Notes: generated from the letters alone by a model not told the origin. Positions 1-10,703 are shown, numbered from the stretch's first letter. The stretch: 64,000 nt of DNA from an uncultured Pelagibacteraceae bacterium (GCA_902604695.1 CACKZT010000004.1:1-64000); one strand, 5' to 3'. Numbers and translations: made by a program.

Positions 1-271
1 AACTAAAAAATTGATTGAGATTACAAATATTTATGAAAATACCAAAAATTATGAAATGGCTCTAGAAATGCTGAAACCAAAGGTTTTTTGGAAGGATAAA
101 CCAGTTTTTTTGGAGCAATTAACTAAATGGAATGGCTATGAATTAAGTAAAGTTCTTGAAATAGTCTCAAAGACAGAACTTTTGATGAAAAAAAATTCTA
201 ATATAAAGAATGAAGTGATTATCAAGAACTTACTAGTAGATATATGCTGCAAGACATTTAATCGCGTTTAA
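1..271 (+). CDS. holA: DNA polymerase III delta subunit, C-terminal fragment (5' end outside window)
   Basis: Frame stays open to the window edge (TKKLIEITNIYENTKNYEMALEMLKPKVFWKDKPVF...); HolA C-terminal-like; position next to parB matches alphaproteobacterial order. Confidence 0.7.
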   Translation, partial: TKKLIEITNIYENTKNYEMALEMLKPKVFWKDKPVFLEQLTKWNGYELSKVLEIVSKTELLMKKNSNIKNEVIIKNLLVDICCKTFNRV

Positions 272-1115
272 GTTTATCGGAGATTAAACTGAATTGGTCG
301 AGATTTTTATACTCGATTGTAACTTTACCTGAGTTATTCTTTTTATTTTGTATTTTAACTTTTAAACCTAATTGATTTTCTAAAGCTCTTTCAATTTCAA
401 GAATATTTGTATCTGTTGATGATTTGCTTGAATTATTTTTTTTATTTTTAACTAAACTTTCAATAGCTCTAGCACTAAGTTTTTTTGAAACAATTTCTTC
501 GGCAATAGCTGAAGCGTTACCTAAGCCAATTAGTGGTCTAGCTTGACCTGCTGTAATTTGCCCTTCTTTAATCATAGAAATTATGTCTGCAGGCAGAGAA
601 AGAAGACGCATAGTGTTACTTATATGACTACGACTTTTTCCCATTATCTGAGCTATTTTATCTTGATCATATCTATGTTCTTTAAATAAATTTTCATATC
701 CTTTAGCCTCTTCAATGGGGTTTAAATCCTCCCTTTGAATGTTTTCTACTATAGCAACTTCAAGTGCCTCATTATCATTTAAATCCAAAATTCTAATTGG
801 AACTTCATGTAATCCTGCCTTTTGCGCAGCCAACCATCTTCTCTCTCCTGCTATAATTTCATATTTAGTGTTACCAGAATAATTGCTTCTAACTGCTATT
901 GGCTGTATTAGACCATTGAGCTTAATTGATTGGCTTAATTCATTAATTTTACCTTCATCAAAAGTAATTCTAGGTTGGAATTGATTTCTTGATAATTCAC
1001 CTATTAATGCGCTGTTTTCACTAACTTTGGTGGCTTTTTGCGTTTTAGATTGGTTATCATCTCCGAACAAAGCAGATAATCCTTTTCCAAGTCCTTTTCT
1101 TTTTTTATCGATCAT
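258..1115 (-). CDS. parB: Chromosome partitioning protein ParB
   Basis: KRKGLGKGLSALFGD start; GERRWLAAQKAGLHEVPIRI and VENIQREDLNPIEEA ParB/Spo0J motifs. Confidence 0.97.
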   Translation of the reverse strand: MIDKKRKGLGKGLSALFGDDNQSKTQKATKVSENSALIGELSRNQFQPRITFDEGKINELSQSIKLNGLIQPIAVRSNYSGNTKYEIIAGERRWLAAQKAGLHEVPIRILDLNDNEALEVAIVENIQREDLNPIEEAKGYENLFKEHRYDQDKIAQIMGKSRSHISNTMRLLSLPADIISMIKEGQITAGQARPLIGLGNASAIAEEIVSKKLSARAIESLVKNKKNNSSKSSTDTNILEIERALENQLGLKVKIQNKKNNSGKVTIEYKNLDQFSLISDKLKRD

Positions 1116-1918
1116 GCGGCACTTCCAATCCCTTGATTAATAAATTCTTCGGCAAGTTTAAAATACGATCTACTTCCTAAACAATTTTTATCATAGACTA
1201 CGCATGGCATTCCGTATGAAGGAGCTTCGGATAATCTAACATTTCTCGGTATAACAGTCTGATAGACTTTATCCTTGAAATAATTTCTTGCCTCACTATC
1301 TACTTGAGAAGAAAGTTTGTTTCTTTTATCGAACATTGTTAACAAGATACCTCTGATAGAAAGTTTTGGATTTAAATTAACTTTAATTCTATCAATTGTT
1401 TTTACCAATTGGGTTATTCCTTCTAGTGCAAAAAATTCAGTTTGAAGAGGAACCAAAAGTTCATCGGCCGCTACTAGGGACATAATTGTGAGAAGACTCA
1501 AAGATGGGGGACAATCAATTAAAATTGTTTCATATTTATCTAAAATATTGTTTTCTGAACTCCTTAAAATTTCTTTAAGAATAAATGCTCTATTGGAATC
1601 ATTTGCCGTCTCTACTTCAAGTCCAGATAAATTGACATTTGAACTAATTAGGTCTAATCCGCCTATATTGGACTTTTGTATAACTTCTTCGAGTTTAACC
1701 TGTCCTATCAGCAATTTATATATATTTCGATTTTCATCTGCGTTAGACTTTCCTAATCCTGTCGTAGCATTGCCTTGAGGGTCCAAGTCAATAACCAATG
1801 TCTTTTTGCCCTTTTCTGCTAATGCTGCTGCTAAATTAATTACAGTCGTAGTTTTACCAACGCCACCCTTTTGATTAATTACTGATAATATTTTTCTATT
1901 CACTTTTATTAGCATCAA
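1112..1918 (-). CDS. parA: Chromosome partitioning ATPase ParA/Soj
   Basis: Deviant Walker A NQKGGVGKTTTVINLAAALA; DLDPQGNATTGLG. Confidence 0.97.
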   Translation of the reverse strand: MMLIKVNRKILSVINQKGGVGKTTTVINLAAALAEKGKKTLVIDLDPQGNATTGLGKSNADENRNIYKLLIGQVKLEEVIQKSNIGGLDLISSNVNLSGLEVETANDSNRAFILKEILRSSENNILDKYETILIDCPPSLSLLTIMSLVAADELLVPLQTEFFALEGITQLVKTIDRIKVNLNPKLSIRGILLTMFDKRNKLSSQVDSEARNYFKDKVYQTVIPRNVRLSEAPSYGMPCVVYDKNCLGSRSYFKLAEEFINQGIGSAA

Positions 1919-2519
1919 TCAATAAAATTTTTGATTCTTTATCGGTTATGCTATCTACTAATTTATACTCAAATACCTTTTCTTTTAAAGCTTTATTTAC
2001 TTCTTCCTGTGCACTCTTTCCCTTAAGAATTATTATTTTGTGATTTTTTTTAATTTTTTCACGTGAAATTCTCATTATTTCTGGAAGCTTTTTAAAAGCT
2101 CGGCAAACTATGTAATTGGACTCGATATCTTGTCCTTTTAAGTCTCCAACGAATATTTCAGCACTAATATCTAGATCTTTAATCATATTTCTCAAGAATG
2201 ATCCTTTTACTTTAGATTTTTCAAAAAGTTTCACGTGAAAATGAGGGTTTTTGTTGTAAATTGCCAAAACTAAACCTGGAAAACCTGCTCCAGAACCTAA
2301 ATCTGATAGGCTACTATTAGCTGTAAAATCAATAAATTTAACTAACTGGGCTGAATCTAACACATGCCGTTTCCAAATATCTGATTCTGTTGAGGATGAT
2401 ATTAAATTGTAACGTTTATTGAAAGATAAAACGTTAATACAAAACTTATCGAGCTTTTTTATTGATATTGCATCAAATTTTAGGCTTTTAATAAGATAAT
2501 TTATTACTTCATCTCGCAT
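1896..2519 (-). CDS. rsmG: 16S rRNA (guanine527-N7)-methyltransferase RsmG/GidB
   Basis: RHVLDSAQL, SDLGSGAGFPGLVLAI motif; adjacent to mnmG. Confidence 0.95.
   Translation of the reverse strand: MRDEVINYLIKSLKFDAISIKKLDKFCINVLSFNKRYNLISSSTESDIWKRHVLDSAQLVKFIDFTANSSLSDLGSGAGFPGLVLAIYNKNPHFHVKLFEKSKVKGSFLRNMIKDLDISAEIFVGDLKGQDIESNYIVCRAFKKLPEIMRISREKIKKNHKIIILKGKSAQEEVNKALKEKVFEYKLVDSITDKESKILLIDANKSE
2055..2070. promoter_or_regulatory. Putative parS site (TTTTTCACGTGAAATT)
   Basis: 12-bp perfect palindrome TTTCACGTGAAA; 13/16 match to parS consensus TGTTTCACGTGAAACA; close to parAB. Confidence 0.8.
2227..2242. promoter_or_regulatory. Putative parS site (AGTTTCACGTGAAAAT)
   Basis: 12-bp palindrome TTTCACGTGAAA; 13/16 match to parS consensus; second copy 172 bp from the first. 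Confidence 0.8.
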
Positions 2520-4390
2520 TAAGCAGAATGCTTCTTTTTACGACCTTTTTTAATGGAAGATAGTATCAGAATTCCAGCTGCAGGTGTCATACCATCTATC
2601 CGAAGCGCTTGACCCAAAGTCTGGGGTCTTATTTGACTTAGCTTTGACTTGATTTCATTAGATAGACCACTAAAACTATTGTAGTCTATATCCTCAGGTA
2701 TTAAAATTTTCTCATCTTTTTTAAAGGATTTAATGTCCTGCTGTTGCTTATTAAGATAGCCTGAGTAATGAGCATCAATTTCAACCTGTTCATCTATGCT
2801 ATGTCCAAAATAGGATATTTTAGACCAAATCGATCTTAATTTTGTTAAGTCGACACCTTTAAGACCGAGAATTTGTAAAGCAGATCTTTTAATTCCATCT
2901 TTAGCTATTTTAATATCATATTTTTCAGCTTCATTTGGTGACATTGAATATTTTTTTAAATCATTTAATACTCTAAAAATTTTCTTTTGCTTATCATCAA
3001 AATTTTTTGCTCTATGATTTCTAACCAAACCAATTTTAATTCCGAAAGGTGTTAAACGCTGATCAGCATTATCTGATCGCAAAGATAATCTATACTCAGC
3101 ACGAGATGTGAACATTCGATAAGGCTCAGAAACACCTTTTGTAATTAAGTCGTCAATCATTACACCTATGTATGACTCTGACCTATCTAAAATGAATGGA
3201 TCTTCCTTTTTAATTTTAAGGGCTGCATTAGTGCCTGCTACTAAACCTTGTGCCGCAGCCTCTTCATAGCCAGTCGTTCCATTTATCTGGCCTGCCAGAA
3301 AAAGACTTTGAATCTTTTTTGTCTCTAAAGTTCTTTTCAATTCTCTTGGATCGACATAATCGTACTCAATAGCGTAGCCAGCTCTTTTCATTTTAACGGC
3401 CTCTAAACCCTTTATTTTAGCCAATATCTGGAGTTGGACTTCTTCCGGCAATGACGTTGAAATGCCATTTGGGTAAACAGTATTGTCCTTTAATCCCTCA
3501 GGTTCTAGAAAAATTTGATGTCGTTCTTTATCTTTAAATTTAACAATTTTGTCTTCAATAGCTGGACAGTAACGAGGGCCTACGCCTTTTATGTTTCCGG
3601 AATACATAGCACTTAGGTTTATATTTTTGGATATAATTTTATGTACTTCATCATTTGTATGGGTGATACCACACGAAACTTGTTTGTTATAAAGTTTGTT
3701 TGTTAAAAAAGAAAAGAAATATGGATCTTCGTCTGCCGGCTGCAATTCGAGCTCATCATAATTAATAGTATTGCCATCAAGCCTTGGAGGAGTGCCTGTC
3801 TTCAACCTTCCAATTTTGATATTGAATTTTGAAAGCTGTTCACTAAGACCTGTAGAAGGTTTTTCATCGAATCGCCCAGCAGGTGTCTGCTGTTCACCAA
3901 TGTGAATAAGTCCGTTTAAAAAAGTGCCTGTAGTTAACACGAGTTGTTTACAATTAATTTTTTTTCCACTAGAACATTTAAATCCAACAATTTGATCATT
4001 GTCGAATATAAACATTTCAACTGGGTCAGCTATAACGGAAAGATTATTATAATTAAGCAAAATTTTTTGCATGTGCTCCTTATACAGTGCTCTATCTGAC
4101 TGAGTCCTAGGTCCACGAACGGCAGGTCCTCGACTTCTGTTGAGTAGGCGAAATTGAATCCCAGATTTATCTGTAACTTCACCCATAACACCATCTAAGG
4201 CGTCAATCTCCCTTACAAGGTGACCTTTACCTAGTCCACCTATAGCAGGATTACATGACATCTCACCAATAGTACCGATTTTATGTGTAAAAAGTGCAGT
4301 ATTAACGCCCATTCTAGCAGATGCAGCTGCAGCCTCACATCCAGCGTGACCACCGCCTATTACAACTACATCATAGTCCTGTTTATTCAT
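2519..4390 (-). CDS. mnmG: tRNA uridine-5-carboxymethylaminomethyl modification enzyme MnmG (GidA)
   Basis: [62 protein letters not shown]. Confidence 0.98.
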   Translation of the reverse strand: MNKQDYDVVVIGGGHAGCEAAAASARMGVNTALFTHKIGTIGEMSCNPAIGGLGKGHLVREIDALDGVMGEVTDKSGIQFRLLNRSRGPAVRGPRTQSDRALYKEHMQKILLNYNNLSVIADPVEMFIFDNDQIVGFKCSSGKKINCKQLVLTTGTFLNGLIHIGEQQTPAGRFDEKPSTGLSEQLSKFNIKIGRLKTGTPPRLDGNTINYDELELQPADEDPYFFSFLTNKLYNKQVSCGITHTNDEVHKIISKNINLSAMYSGNIKGVGPRYCPAIEDKIVKFKDKERHQIFLEPEGLKDNTVYPNGISTSLPEEVQLQILAKIKGLEAVKMKRAGYAIEYDYVDPRELKRTLETKKIQSLFLAGQINGTTGYEEAAAQGLVAGTNAALKIKKEDPFILDRSESYIGVMIDDLITKGVSEPYRMFTSRAEYRLSLRSDNADQRLTPFGIKIGLVRNHRAKNFDDKQKKIFRVLNDLKKYSMSPNEAEKYDIKIAKDGIKRSALQILGLKGVDLTKLRSIWSKISYFGHSIDEQVEIDAHYSGYLNKQQQDIKSFKKDEKILIPEDIDYNSFSGLSNEIKSKLSQIRPQTLGQALRIDGMTPAAGILILSSIKKGRKKKHSA

Positions 4391-4432
4391 GAGTAGAATG
4401 TAACTGTCTAATTTAAGATTACAAGTGCTATT

Positions 4433-5764
4433 TTATTTGCCAATACAGAAATCTTTGAATATTGAACCTAGAATTTCCTCAACATCAACTTTACCAACTA
4501 TATTACCGAGGTGTCTAGTAGCCATTCTTAGGTCTTCAGCTGCTAATTCAAGATCTTCGCTTTGATTTTTTTTTAGAAATTTATCTATTTCTTTTAAACA
4601 TTCATTTAATTTAATTCGATGTCTTTCTCTAGTTATTAAAATAGTATTATTAAAAGAATATTTCTTACTCAACTTATCTTTTATTATTTGAGTAAGTTGA
4701 TCAATATTTTTATTATGCTTTATAGAAGCAAGAATTGTAACATTTTCAAATTTGTGATTTTTATTTCCATCTATATCTGATTTATTTAATAAAACGATTG
4801 TATCCTTATTTATCAATGATCTAATTTTATTACTTATTTTTGGTGTACTATTGTCAATTACAACAATATTTAAATCAGCCTCTTTGTACTTAGCAAGTGC
4901 TAGTGAAATACCTTTTTTTTCTACATCATTTTTGGCTTCTCTAATTCCAGCGGTGTCAGCAAGAATGACGGGAAAACCATCTAAGTTTAAATAGGTCTCA
5001 ATAACATCTCGTGTTGTTCCAGCTTCATCCGAAACTATTGCAACATCTCTTTTTGATAATAAATTTAATAAAGACGACTTACCTGCATTTACTTCACCTG
5101 TTATTGAAACGCGAAAACCATCCCTGATTTTTTCACCAATTTTATTATCTTCTACAATTTTTGTAATTTGATTATGAATTTCTTTTATAGATTTATGTGC
5201 TTTTTTTAATAATTTATCAGGTAAATCATCCTCAGCGAAATCAATTTTGGCCTCAATATATGCTAGAGATTTAATTATTTTATCTCTTAAATCATTATAA
5301 TAGTTGGAAGCATTTCCTTGAACCAATTTAACTGCTTGTTGTCTTTGAATTTCTGTTTCTGAATGTATTAAATCTCCTATACTTTCTGCTTTAACTAAAT
5401 CCATTTTGTCATTCTGAAAAGCTAATTTAGTAAATTCACCTGGCTCTGCTAATCTGCAATTTTTTTGTTCTGATAAAACTCTTAGCAAAACATTTATTAT
5501 GGCATTACTTCCGTGAATTTGGAGTTCGGCGAGATCCTCTCCGGTGTAACTATTTGGACCGGGAAACCACAATAATAAAGCTTCCGGATCTATTACATCA
5601 TCATTTTTTGGGTCGTAAAATTTACAAAAATTAATTTCGTTTGATTTAATATTTTTTAATTTAGTTATGTTTTCACAAATTCTTAAAGTTTCCTTACCAG
5701 AAATTCTAACTATGGCTATTCCTGACGGACCTCTACCTGATGATAAAGCATAAATATTCATCAA
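4433..5764 (-). CDS. mnmE: tRNA modification GTPase MnmE (TrmE)
   Basis: GEVNAGKSSLLNLLSKRDVAIVSDEAGTTRDV G motifs; LGNIVGKVDVEEILGSIFKDFCIGK C-terminus. Confidence 0.97.
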   Translation of the reverse strand: MMNIYALSSGRGPSGIAIVRISGKETLRICENITKLKNIKSNEINFCKFYDPKNDDVIDPEALLLWFPGPNSYTGEDLAELQIHGSNAIINVLLRVLSEQKNCRLAEPGEFTKLAFQNDKMDLVKAESIGDLIHSETEIQRQQAVKLVQGNASNYYNDLRDKIIKSLAYIEAKIDFAEDDLPDKLLKKAHKSIKEIHNQITKIVEDNKIGEKIRDGFRVSITGEVNAGKSSLLNLLSKRDVAIVSDEAGTTRDVIETYLNLDGFPVILADTAGIREAKNDVEKKGISLALAKYKEADLNIVVIDNSTPKISNKIRSLINKDTIVLLNKSDIDGNKNHKFENVTILASIKHNKNIDQLTQIIKDKLSKKYSFNNTILITRERHRIKLNECLKEIDKFLKKNQSEDLELAAEDLRMATRHLGNIVGKVDVEEILGSIFKDFCIGK

Positions 5765-6874
5765 CTAAAACGAAAGTCCACTATTAGAAATAATCTTACT
5801 AATCTTTTTCACAGTATTGTTGTTGTTGAGATTTTTTAATAAAATACTTTTTAAAGGATCTAAAAATAGGTTTTTTTTAAAAAAATTATGTGTCACATCA
5901 ACGCCGAGCCCAACTATTATATTTTCTGGTTTTCTTTTTAAATTAAAATCTTTTAATGCATTGCTATTATTCAAGCTAATTCCTAATTTTGTATAATAAT
6001 CTATAATTTCTTTTAATTTTTTTATATCTCTGATAACTAAGTTAAAACCTTGTCCAGCAACAGGATGAATGACATGAAGACCTTCACCTAAAACAAGTGT
6101 ATTTTTATGATGATATTTTCTTTTTAATCCTAATTTAATTGGATAAGACTGTAAATGATTAATTTTAAAATTTTTTTTTGTATCAAGAATTTTTTTTATT
6201 TTATCTTTTAGAATTGTATGAATATTTTCGTTATTCTCATTAAAAAAGTTATTATCTAAACTCCATACAAAAGAAAATTTATTTTTAGAAAATGGTAAAA
6301 TGGCTAAAGGACCTTCTTTTAAAAATGATTGGCTTGTTTTGATTTTTTTTAATTTATGTATAACATGGCCAGTTATTGCAATTTCCTTATAATCTTTTTC
6401 GATAGATCTTATTTTTATAATTCTATCATACAATTTTGATTTTGATCCAAGACATAAGATCTTTAATTCATAATTTTTAATTGAATCAATATCTTTAATC
6501 TCTTTTTTAATTATCTTAATTTTTCTTTTTTTAATTTCTTTAATTAAAATATCTTTTAATTTTTTATTTTCACAAACATGCATTAAATTATTTTTTTCGT
6601 CATCAAAATTGAGAAAATTAATTTTTTCGCTGTTAGTTTCATAAAAAAGTTCTATATGTTTGGAAGGCCAAAAAAGTTTTGTATTTAAATTACTTATATT
6701 CGCCTTTAAGAAATTTAAATTACTTTCAGATATGGCGGTTGTTCTTTTATCTGTTATATTCTTTGATTTTCTTGATATTAAATGTATCTCAACATTTTTT
6801 AGATTATTTAAGGCTATTGCACTGGTTAAACCTGATAAACCATCTCCTATTATACAAATTTTTTGCTTTTCCAT
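5765..6874 (-). CDS. FAD-dependent monooxygenase, UbiH/UbiF-like (divergent)
   Basis: N-terminal Rossmann-like IGDGLSGLTSAIAL; VLGEGLHVIHPVAGQGFNLVIRDIKKL matches the UbiH-family GDAAHxxHPxxGQGxNLxxxD region. Confidence 0.8.
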   Translation of the reverse strand: MEKQKICIIGDGLSGLTSAIALNNLKNVEIHLISRKSKNITDKRTTAISESNLNFLKANISNLNTKLFWPSKHIELFYETNSEKINFLNFDDEKNNLMHVCENKKLKDILIKEIKKRKIKIIKKEIKDIDSIKNYELKILCLGSKSKLYDRIIKIRSIEKDYKEIAITGHVIHKLKKIKTSQSFLKEGPLAILPFSKNKFSFVWSLDNNFFNENNENIHTILKDKIKKILDTKKNFKINHLQSYPIKLGLKRKYHHKNTLVLGEGLHVIHPVAGQGFNLVIRDIKKLKEIIDYYTKLGISLNNSNALKDFNLKRKPENIIVGLGVDVTHNFFKKNLFLDPLKSILLKNLNNNNTVKKISKIISNSGLSF

Positions 6875-6932
6875 GTTATAAAATTTTTCACATTTTCATA
6901 AAAATGATAAAAAGTAAGTAAAACGATTCGAT

Positions 6933-9017
6933 ATGAATACAAACTTTTTAAATAGTTTAACAAATTTTTTGAAAAAGCGAACCATTGAGTTAACAGGACT
7001 ATCGTTGGTTTTTGTTGGTTTTGCATTGTGTGTTTCATTTATTACTTACTCACCAAATGATCCATCCTTCATTTATGGTGAGCAGAATACTGTTATCAAG
7101 AATTTTTTTGGGTTGTATGGAAGTGTTATATCAGATTTTTTATTACAAAGTTTTGGTATTGTGTCTTTTTTACTTCTAGTAAATATTATTTCATGGGGTT
7201 TAAGACTTATTGTAAATAAAGAAATCAAAAATATTATATACAAATTATTTTGTGTAATAATTTATTTAATTTCTGGATGTATATTCATTTATATAACTAA
7301 TAATAATTCCTTTTGGCTTATTGATAATGGCAATTCAGGATTTGTTGGTCAAATTTTATCGAGTTACTTAATTCAATTTTTACCAGAAATAGAAAATCAG
7401 TACTTTAAGTTTTTTTTAGTTATGTTAACTTTTGTTTCATTCTTTTTTGCTTCAAGCATAAATGTTGGATCAATTATTAAAAGTACTTTTAATGCTTTAA
7501 ATGCTTCTTCAAAAAATAAAATACACAATGAAAATAATAATGTAATTAACGAGAGTGTAGATGAAAAAGAAGAATTTTTAGAAGAAAAAAAAGAACAAAG
7601 AACTTTCAATTTTACAACTGATGCTAAACCGGAAATAAAAAATAAAATTACCTTTAAACTCCCAGCATTAGATTTATTAGAAAAAAATTCAAACCAGATC
7701 AATCTAGAGAATGCGAATAAAAATAGGCCCGATGCAAGCTTTATGGAGAAAGTTTTACTTGATTTTGGAATTGATGGAAAAATAAAAAAAATCAATAATG
7801 GCCCAGTGGTTAGGTTATACGAATTTGAACCAGCCCCTGGAGTTAAAGTTTCAAAAATAATAAATCTTTCTGATGATTTAGCGAGAAATACAAGTTCCAC
7901 ATCAGCAAGGGTTTCAGTAATACCTGGAAAAAATACAGTTGGGATAGAGATCCCAAATGAATTAAGAGAAAGCGTTAAACTTAGAGAAATAATTTCTAAT
8001 GAAAGATTTCAAAAAAAAGAAATACATCTCCCGATAGCTTTGGGCAAAAGTATTTCGGGAACTCCCATAGTTGGAGATTTAGCCTCCATGCCTCATTTGC
8101 TAATCGCAGGTACTACTGGTTCAGGTAAATCTGTATGTATTAATACTATTATCGTTTCTCTGATTTACAAATTAAATCCTGAAATTTGTAAATTTATTTT
8201 AATAGATCCAAAAATGCTAGAGCTATCTGCCTATGAAGGAATACCACATTTATTGACACCTGTAATTACCGATGCAAAGAAAGCTACTGCAGCTCTTGGC
8301 TGGACGGTAAAAGAAATGAACAGTCGATATAATCTTATGAGTAAAGTTGGAGTGAGAAATATTGACGGATATAATCAAAAACATAAATTGAAAATGCCAT
8401 ACATAGTTGTCGTTGTTGATGAAATGTCAGACTTAATGTTAGTAGCAGGAAAGGAAATTGAAAATTATATTCAAAAATTATCTCAGATGGCTAGAGCCGC
8501 AGGAATTCATATTATAATGGCAACACAAAGGCCAAGTGTTGATGTTATTACGGGCACAATAAAAGCAAATTTTCCTACAAGAATTTCTTTTCAGGTAAGT
8601 TCAAAAATTGATAGTAGAACAATATTAGGAGAACAAGGAGCAGAGCAGTTACTCGGCAAAGGAGACATGCTTTTCATGTCTTCGGCAAATAAAATTGTTA
8701 GAATACATGGGCCATATGTTTCCGAAAAAGAAATAGAGAAAATAACAAGTGTCCTAAGAGCTCAAGGTGAACCTGATTATATCGATGATATTTTTTCCAA
8801 CAAAAATGAGGATCTAACCTCAGAAAATATTGAAGATGGAGATGAATTATATTCTAAAGCTCTTGAAATAATTAAAACTGAAGGGAAGGCGTCTACAAGC
8901 TTCTTACAAAGAAAGCTACAAATTGGCTATAATAGAGCAGCTAGAATTATAGATATGATGGAAGAGAAAGGTATTGTAAGTAAAGCTAATCATGTTGGCA
9001 AACGTGAGGTTCTATAG
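6933..9017 (+). CDS. ftsK: DNA translocase FtsK
   Basis: N-terminal TM segments; Walker A IAGTTGSGKSVCINTII; VVVDEMSDLMLVAGKEIE; C-terminal gamma winged helix. Confidence 0.97.
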   Translation: MNTNFLNSLTNFLKKRTIELTGLSLVFVGFALCVSFITYSPNDPSFIYGEQNTVIKNFFGLYGSVISDFLLQSFGIVSFLLLVNIISWGLRLIVNKEIKNIIYKLFCVIIYLISGCIFIYITNNNSFWLIDNGNSGFVGQILSSYLIQFLPEIENQYFKFFLVMLTFVSFFFASSINVGSIIKSTFNALNASSKNKIHNENNNVINESVDEKEEFLEEKKEQRTFNFTTDAKPEIKNKITFKLPALDLLEKNSNQINLENANKNRPDASFMEKVLLDFGIDGKIKKINNGPVVRLYEFEPAPGVKVSKIINLSDDLARNTSSTSARVSVIPGKNTVGIEIPNELRESVKLREIISNERFQKKEIHLPIALGKSISGTPIVGDLASMPHLLIAGTTGSGKSVCINTIIVSLIYKLNPEICKFILIDPKMLELSAYEGIPHLLTPVITDAKKATAALGWTVKEMNSRYNLMSKVGVRNIDGYNQKHKLKMPYIVVVVDEMSDLMLVAGKEIENYIQKLSQMARAAGIHIIMATQRPSVDVITGTIKANFPTRISFQVSSKIDSRTILGEQGAEQLLGKGDMLFMSSANKIVRIHGPYVSEKEIEKITSVLRAQGEPDYIDDIFSNKNEDLTSENIEDGDELYSKALEIIKTEGKASTSFLQRKLQIGYNRAARIIDMMEEKGIVSKANHVGKREVL

Positions 9018-9019
9018 TT

Positions 9020-9574
9020 TTGTTTTTTAAAAAAATTTTCATTATTCAAGTTTTTATTCTTATATCATTTAGTTCATTTGCAGATGAAAAAAAAGAGATA
9101 GTAACTCAATTAAATAACTTAACATCTCTAGAATTTACTTTTAATCAAATAATTAACAAAAAAAAAGAAAACGGTAGTTGCCTTTTAGAATTTCCAGGTA
9201 AATTAAAATGTAAATATTTTGATGATAAACAGAAAGAACTAATTATAAATAATAAAAAAATAGCTATAACCCAGAAAAGATATAATAAAACTTACCATTA
9301 CCCAATATCTAAATCTCCCTTTTTAAATATTTTGTATAAGGATAAACTTTTAGAAATAATTAAACTAGGGGAAATAGAATTAACCAAAAAACTTGTGAAG
9401 CTAAATTATTCAAATGAGAATGCGATAATTATTTTGTTTGATAGAAAAACTTTTAATCTGAAAGGTTGGGAAATTGTAGATCAATATAATAATGATATTA
9501 TTTTTTCTTTAAATATTATTGCAAAAAACGATATTTTTAAAAAAGATACTTTTAAAGTTCCTGAAATTAATTAA
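9020..9574 (+). CDS. lolA: Outer-membrane lipoprotein carrier protein LolA-like
   Basis: Signal peptide; LEFTFNQII, GSCLLEFPGKLKCKYFDDKQKELIINNKK typical of LolA; follows ftsK. Confidence 0.8.
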   Translation: MFFKKIFIIQVFILISFSSFADEKKEIVTQLNNLTSLEFTFNQIINKKKENGSCLLEFPGKLKCKYFDDKQKELIINNKKIAITQKRYNKTYHYPISKSPFLNILYKDKLLEIIKLGEIELTKKLVKLNYSNENAIIILFDRKTFNLKGWEIVDQYNNDIIFSLNIIAKNDIFKKDTFKVPEIN

Positions 9575-10077
9575 GCTACGAAATCAATTTCTTCTTCCTT
9601 AAAAATTTCAAATCCTTTTGACTTATAATTTTGCAATGCATATTTGTGATCTAAACTGCATGTATGAACCCACATTCTTTCTGGATTTTTCCTAGAGGCA
9701 CTAGCGATAGCGTGGCTAACAAGTATAGATCCTAATTTTAAGCCTCTAAACTCTTTCAAAACACCCATATTAATTAATTCTACTTCATTGGAAACTGGGT
9801 GATATTCTTGCTCATAATATCCAACTAGATCTTCTCCTTTTTTTAAAACGTGGGTTTCTAACTTTTTATTTGTAACATACTTTATCCATTCTTTATCAGA
9901 CCAAAGAAGTCTGTCTCGCCAATAGTGATCAAGGCCTATTTGTTTATAAAAAAATTTATTTAATTGAAAATTATTTTTATCATCTAAAATAATTTTATAG
10001 TTTTCAGGAAGATTTAAATCAATTATATTTGAAAAATCTTTTATCTCCAAAAAATATCTTTTTACTCTTGAAACCAT
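9571..10077 (-). CDS. GNAT family N-acetyltransferase
   Basis: INMGVLKEFRGLKLGSILVSHAIASA acetyl-CoA binding motif. Confidence 0.85.
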   Translation of the reverse strand: MVSRVKRYFLEIKDFSNIIDLNLPENYKIILDDKNNFQLNKFFYKQIGLDHYWRDRLLWSDKEWIKYVTNKKLETHVLKKGEDLVGYYEQEYHPVSNEVELINMGVLKEFRGLKLGSILVSHAIASASRKNPERMWVHTCSLDHKYALQNYKSKGFEIFKEEEIDFVA

Positions 10078-10433
10078 TAGCTAACCATTTTTCCAATCTT
10101 TTCACCTGCAAAAATATGAAAGTGTAAATGAGGAACTTCTTGTCCGCCATCACTTCCAATATTAGTCAAAGCTCTATAACCTTTATCATTTGTATTTATT
10201 AAATTAGCAACGTGCGTAAGTGCCTTATTAAGTTCTACAATTTCTTTATCCGATGCTTTATTATTAAAATCATCTAGATCTACGTACTCACCTTTAGGGA
10301 TTAGCAAAACATGTACTTTTTTTTGAGGATTAATGTCGTGAAAAGCCAAAACATGATCATTTTCATAAACTTTTTCACAAGGGATTTCTCCTCTAAGGAT
10401 TTTTGCAAAAATATTATTTTTATCGTAACTCAT
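10077..10433 (-). CDS. hinT: HIT family (HinT-like) hydrolase
   Basis: NIFAKILRGEIPCEKVYEND; QEVPHLHFHIFAGE HIT triad. Confidence 0.95.
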   Translation of the reverse strand: MSYDKNNIFAKILRGEIPCEKVYENDHVLAFHDINPQKKVHVLLIPKGEYVDLDDFNNKASDKEIVELNKALTHVANLINTNDKGYRALTNIGSDGGQEVPHLHFHIFAGEKIGKMVS

Positions 10434-10702
10434 TTTTGTCTTTTCTTAAGTTCAATCATTACGTCTTCTATCTTGATATTATTAGCCTCAAGATAAACCA
10501 TCAAATGATAAATTACATCTGTTGCTTCGTGAATTTTATTAGAATCTTGTTCTATTGCCTCGATTAGTTCTCTTATCTCTTCTTTAACCTTAGCTACAGA
10601 TAAACTTTTGTCATTTAGAAGCTTATTTGTATAAGATTTATCAGGAGTAGATTTTTTTCGATCTCTGATTGTTTTTATTAATTGTTCCAGATTTTCAAGC
10701 AT
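10430..10702 (-). CDS. hisE: Phosphoribosyl-ATP pyrophosphatase
   Basis: LEQLIKTIRDRK; KVKEEIRELIEAI; EATDVIYHLMVYLE; in his cluster. Confidence 0.92.
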   Translation of the reverse strand: MLENLEQLIKTIRDRKKSTPDKSYTNKLLNDKSLSVAKVKEEIRELIEAIEQDSNKIHEATDVIYHLMVYLEANNIKIEDVMIELKKRQK

Positions 10703-10703
10703 T

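Noticed and set aside
1488-1778. Small + strand ORF inside parA
   Set aside because: Fully antisense to a well-supported ParA; shadow ORF.
7397-7900. 167-aa antisense ORF opposite ftsK
   Set aside because: Shadow ORF in the FtsK linker region; low-complexity S/F/L composition, no start context.
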